DNA of 64,000 bases from Limnohabitans sp. Rim8 (GTDB taxonomy: Bacteria > Pseudomonadota > Gammaproteobacteria > Burkholderiales > Burkholderiaceae_C). Made by a program: the position numbers and the translations under genes. Under the pieces are notes generated by a model, which saw nothing but the letters and a program-made list of their open reading frames with translations, was not told the DNA's origin and searched no databases. Below are positions 62,180-64,000 of this stretch, in pieces. The stretch spans positions 1 to 64,000 of the forward strand of contig CAMDKK010000015.1 of the NCBI GenBank assembly GCA_945901045.1, written 5' to 3'. Numbering within the stretch: the first letter of the stretch is position 1; the number at the start of each line of letters is the position of its first letter.

Positions 62180-62643
62180 GTTTGATAGGGCCTGATAAGT
62201 TCGTTGAGTTCACTAAGGCTAAGCGACTCAACTGTTTTTTTACCCGTAGCCCAATCACGTTCAATGCTGCGTGCGGCGCAATCACCGGAAATATCAATGA
62301 ATGATTGCAGAGCAAGTTTCTTGGCAGCTGCTAGCGCCCCGCGTTTATATTGAAGCCGACGACGTTCAATTTCAATTACTGCACTAACAATATCTGAAGG
62401 GGTAAATCCGTAATCAGGCCTACGTCCCGGTCCATGCACTAGACCTATTGAGCTACCGAAAAGGGCCTTAGGATTCTTACCCCCAAACACCTCCAAAAAT
62501 GCGTCAGCCAAAACATTCAAGCTTTCAATGTCCGGTTGTTTCCCATCCTTCACTGCAATTACCAAATTAACCGCAGCCCGCATTTGTGTACTATCTATAT
62601 CAACACCTTTTAGCTGTGATTGATTTCGTCTGTAATGAGTCAT
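62176..62643 (-). CDS. Hypothetical protein coupled to the integrase
   Basis: 155 residues, helical, soluble, no recognised family. Distinct stretch ALFGSSIGLVHGPGRRPDYGF followed by IVSAVIEIERRRLQYKRGALAAAKK. It overlaps the integrase stop by 4 bp (ATGA), so it is translated with it and might be a recombination accessory or immunity-type protein; this is guesswork from position. Confidence 0.65.
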   Translation of the reverse strand: MTHYRRNQSQLKGVDIDSTQMRAAVNLVIAVKDGKQPDIESLNVLADAFLEVFGGKNPKALFGSSIGLVHGPGRRPDYGFTPSDIVSAVIEIERRRLQYKRGALAAAKKLALQSFIDISGDCAARSIERDWATGKKTVESLSLSELNELIRPYQT

Positions 62644-63851
62644 TTACCACCCCCACAATAACTTGCCCAGTCATTCATCATGAGGAAACGCTTGTCGAGC
62701 ATGTCACCACGCCGGTAGGCTGCCTCGACTTTGTTGCTGATCTTGTGAGCAAGGGCTAGTTCACATGCCTCGTTGGGGTAGTTGGTTGTCTCTGCCAGCC
62801 AGTCCCTGAAACATGACCTGAATCCATGCACCGTGAAATGCCCATTTCCGCATCGACGTAGCACCGCGGTTAATGTCATGTCTGACTGAGGCGTGTTTGG
62901 TTTTGAACTTGGAAAAACAAGTTCTGTATCTTCTATTCGTGGTAACGCATTCAGCAGATCAATGGCTGCTTCCGACAATGGAACGCGGTGCTCTTGTGAC
63001 ATCTTCATCCTGTTAGCAGGAATGACCCACAATTTCCGTTCAAGATCAATTTCGCTCCAGACTGCACCTCGGATTTCTCCCGACCTGCACCCAGTCAGGA
63101 TGAGAAGCTCAAGTGCTTTTGCACCCGTCCCATTTCGTCCCCTCAGTGCTTTGAAAAAAGCAGGCAATTCTTGATATGGCATTGCTGCATGGTGCTTCAC
63201 CTTAGACACCTTGCTAGGCTTCGCAAGTGAGTGTTCAAGGTGTCCCTTCCAACGAGCGGGGTTCTCGCCGTGACGAAATTTGTTAAATGTTGCCCAGTCA
63301 AGCACTGATTCAATTCGTCCGCGAAGTCTTTTTGCAGTTTCTGTTTTAGTAGCCCAAATTGGAGTGAGTACATTCAGAATTAATGCTTCATCGATTTCAC
63401 CCACAGGTATGTTGCCGAAAACTGGATACGCATACTGACTAAGTGTGTTAGCCCACTGCTGCGCGTGTTTGCTATTTTTCCATTCGTTTTGGTGTGCCGA
63501 AATGTAAGCATCAGCACAGAACTCAAATGTTTTGTTCCGGTGCTTTCCAATCTGTTGAGCCAACTTCGCGTCTTGGCGAGCAGCAAGCGGGTCAGTGGGA
63601 TGGGATGGGTGATGAAGCTGTTCCCTTAGTTCTGTTGCTCGCTTGCGCGCATCTGCTAATGAAACAGCGTGCAATGGCCCCAGCCCCATGCGTCTGCGCT
63701 CCCCGGTGGGTGATGTGAACCGGAATACCCATGATTTACTTGCGCCTCTGACCAAAAGGTACAGGTTGCCGCCATCAGCGTGGCAGCCGTCTTTAAGGTG
63801 TTTTAAAGATACCGCCGAAAGCTTGGCTGGTGCATGATTTGACTTGCCCAT
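62640..63851 (-). CDS. P4-type tyrosine integrase
   Basis: 403 residues. N-terminal DUF4102 arm-binding domain (LKDGCHADGGNLYLLVRG, SPTGERRRMGLGP, SLADARKRATELR). The catalytic domain has GCRSGEIRGAVWSEID (first Arg), FTVHGFRSCFRDWLAE (His-x-x-Arg), LALAHK and the nucleophile in VEAAYRRGD. Intact. Such integrases recombine at tRNA 3' ends. Transcribed leftward from near the right end of the island; a TGTAGGCCAT arm-like site lies 25 bp upstream of the start. Confidence 0.92.
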   Translation of the reverse strand: MGKSNHAPAKLSAVSLKHLKDGCHADGGNLYLLVRGASKSWVFRFTSPTGERRRMGLGPLHAVSLADARKRATELREQLHHPSHPTDPLAARQDAKLAQQIGKHRNKTFEFCADAYISAHQNEWKNSKHAQQWANTLSQYAYPVFGNIPVGEIDEALILNVLTPIWATKTETAKRLRGRIESVLDWATFNKFRHGENPARWKGHLEHSLAKPSKVSKVKHHAAMPYQELPAFFKALRGRNGTGAKALELLILTGCRSGEIRGAVWSEIDLERKLWVIPANRMKMSQEHRVPLSEAAIDLLNALPRIEDTELVFPSSKPNTPQSDMTLTAVLRRCGNGHFTVHGFRSCFRDWLAETTNYPNEACELALAHKISNKVEAAYRRGDMLDKRFLMMNDWASYCGGGK

Positions 63852-63875
63852 AAACCCATTTCCGTTGTGCCATTC

Positions 63876-63885
63876 TGTAGGCCAT
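63876..63885 (+). repeat. TGTAGGCCAT copy upstream of the integrase
   Basis: Same decamer as the pair at 50581-50602 and part of a shared 13-mer. Probably the right-side integrase arm site. From 63886 to 64000 the sequence is AT-rich with no gene seen. Confidence 0.55.
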
Positions 63886-64000
63886 ATTTTGAGGGATGAT
63901 ATGGTTTCTTATGGTACTTCTTGGATTTAATTTTGCATTTATCATCTGCAAAAGATGTTGTACACGTGTTTATGGAACTAACTGGAACTGCATGGTTATG

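Larger units (their letters stand above)
50539..63900. mobile_element. Integrated accessory element (P4-like island) at tRNA-Ser
   Basis: The region right of tRNA-Ser differs from the rest of the window: many small unknown genes, an IS, pseudogenes and lower GC in the 58.5-64 kb part. The backbone at the right is integrase, AlpA-type regulator, replication protein and small unknowns, all leftward. The repeat TGTAGGCCAT occurs twice beside the tRNA and once just upstream of the integrase, as expected for integrase arm sites at the two ends. The exact right boundary and an attR copy of the tRNA 3' end are not seen by 64000, so the end may lie outside. Confidence 0.65.

Noticed and set aside
63886-64000. 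attR copy of the tRNA-Ser 3' end
   Set aside because: Searched for GTTCGAATCTCACCGCTTCC in the last 115 bp; absent, so the right boundary is left open.

Overview
The window looks like a betaproteobacterial chromosome segment, most likely Comamonadaceae (a Limnohabitans/Rhodoferax/Variovorax type). Protein style, mid-50s GC, a full urease plus urea-ABC locus, many tripartite-style ABC importers, YbfB-type MFS and a P4-type island next to tRNA-Ser all fit. This is inference; no marker gene fixes the genus.

Layout. 1-5.7 kb: an M20-type hydrolase, then a leftward LolD-like ATPase / FtsX permease / secreted lipocalin-like operon. 5.8-13.8 kb: a selenoneine locus. It has senB and selD (senC) leftward, senA rightward, and egtD behind a PhnDCEE-like importer that probably supplies a selenium oxyanion. 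14.2-20.7 kb: a CaiB-type CoA transferase, malic enzyme maeB with a long leader, and an NMT1/TauABC-like importer. 21.0-25.2 kb: a small membrane-anchored protein and three tandem voltage-sensor channel genes. The first has two voltage sensors and one pore; the other two have altered selectivity filters. 25.3-36.6 kb: ureD, the inverted urtABCDE operon and ureABCEFG. Two sigma-54 promoters lie between urtA and ureA, so uptake and hydrolysis are probably co-induced by nitrogen limitation.

36.7-42.7 kb is the most interesting locus. One leftward operon encodes a SiaA-like PP2C phosphatase with a 7TM receptor front end, a SiaB-like kinase, a SiaC-like phospho-switch protein, a class III adenylate cyclase with an N-terminal coiled coil, two single-domain cyclic-nucleotide-binding proteins and a class I-type HD phosphodiesterase. 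It reads as a complete write/read/erase cyclic-nucleotide circuit in which the known Sia partner switch controls an adenylate cyclase instead of the diguanylate cyclase SiaD.

42.8-50.4 kb: a catabolic-looking operon (saccharopine-dehydrogenase-like, SDR, DsbA-like isomerase, nitronate monooxygenase, MFS), an alpha/beta-hydrolase/cyclase fusion and a beta-lactamase-fold serine hydrolase. From tRNA-Ser(UGA) at 50.45 kb to the right edge is an integrated accessory element. It holds a decayed IS30 element, two probably frameshifted small genes, a large lipoprotein, a divergent HTH-TM / TolB-TPR pair around a 22-bp palindrome, and a P4-like backbone (prim-pol/helicase-type replication protein, AlpA, tyrosine integrase) with recurring TGACAAAA motifs.
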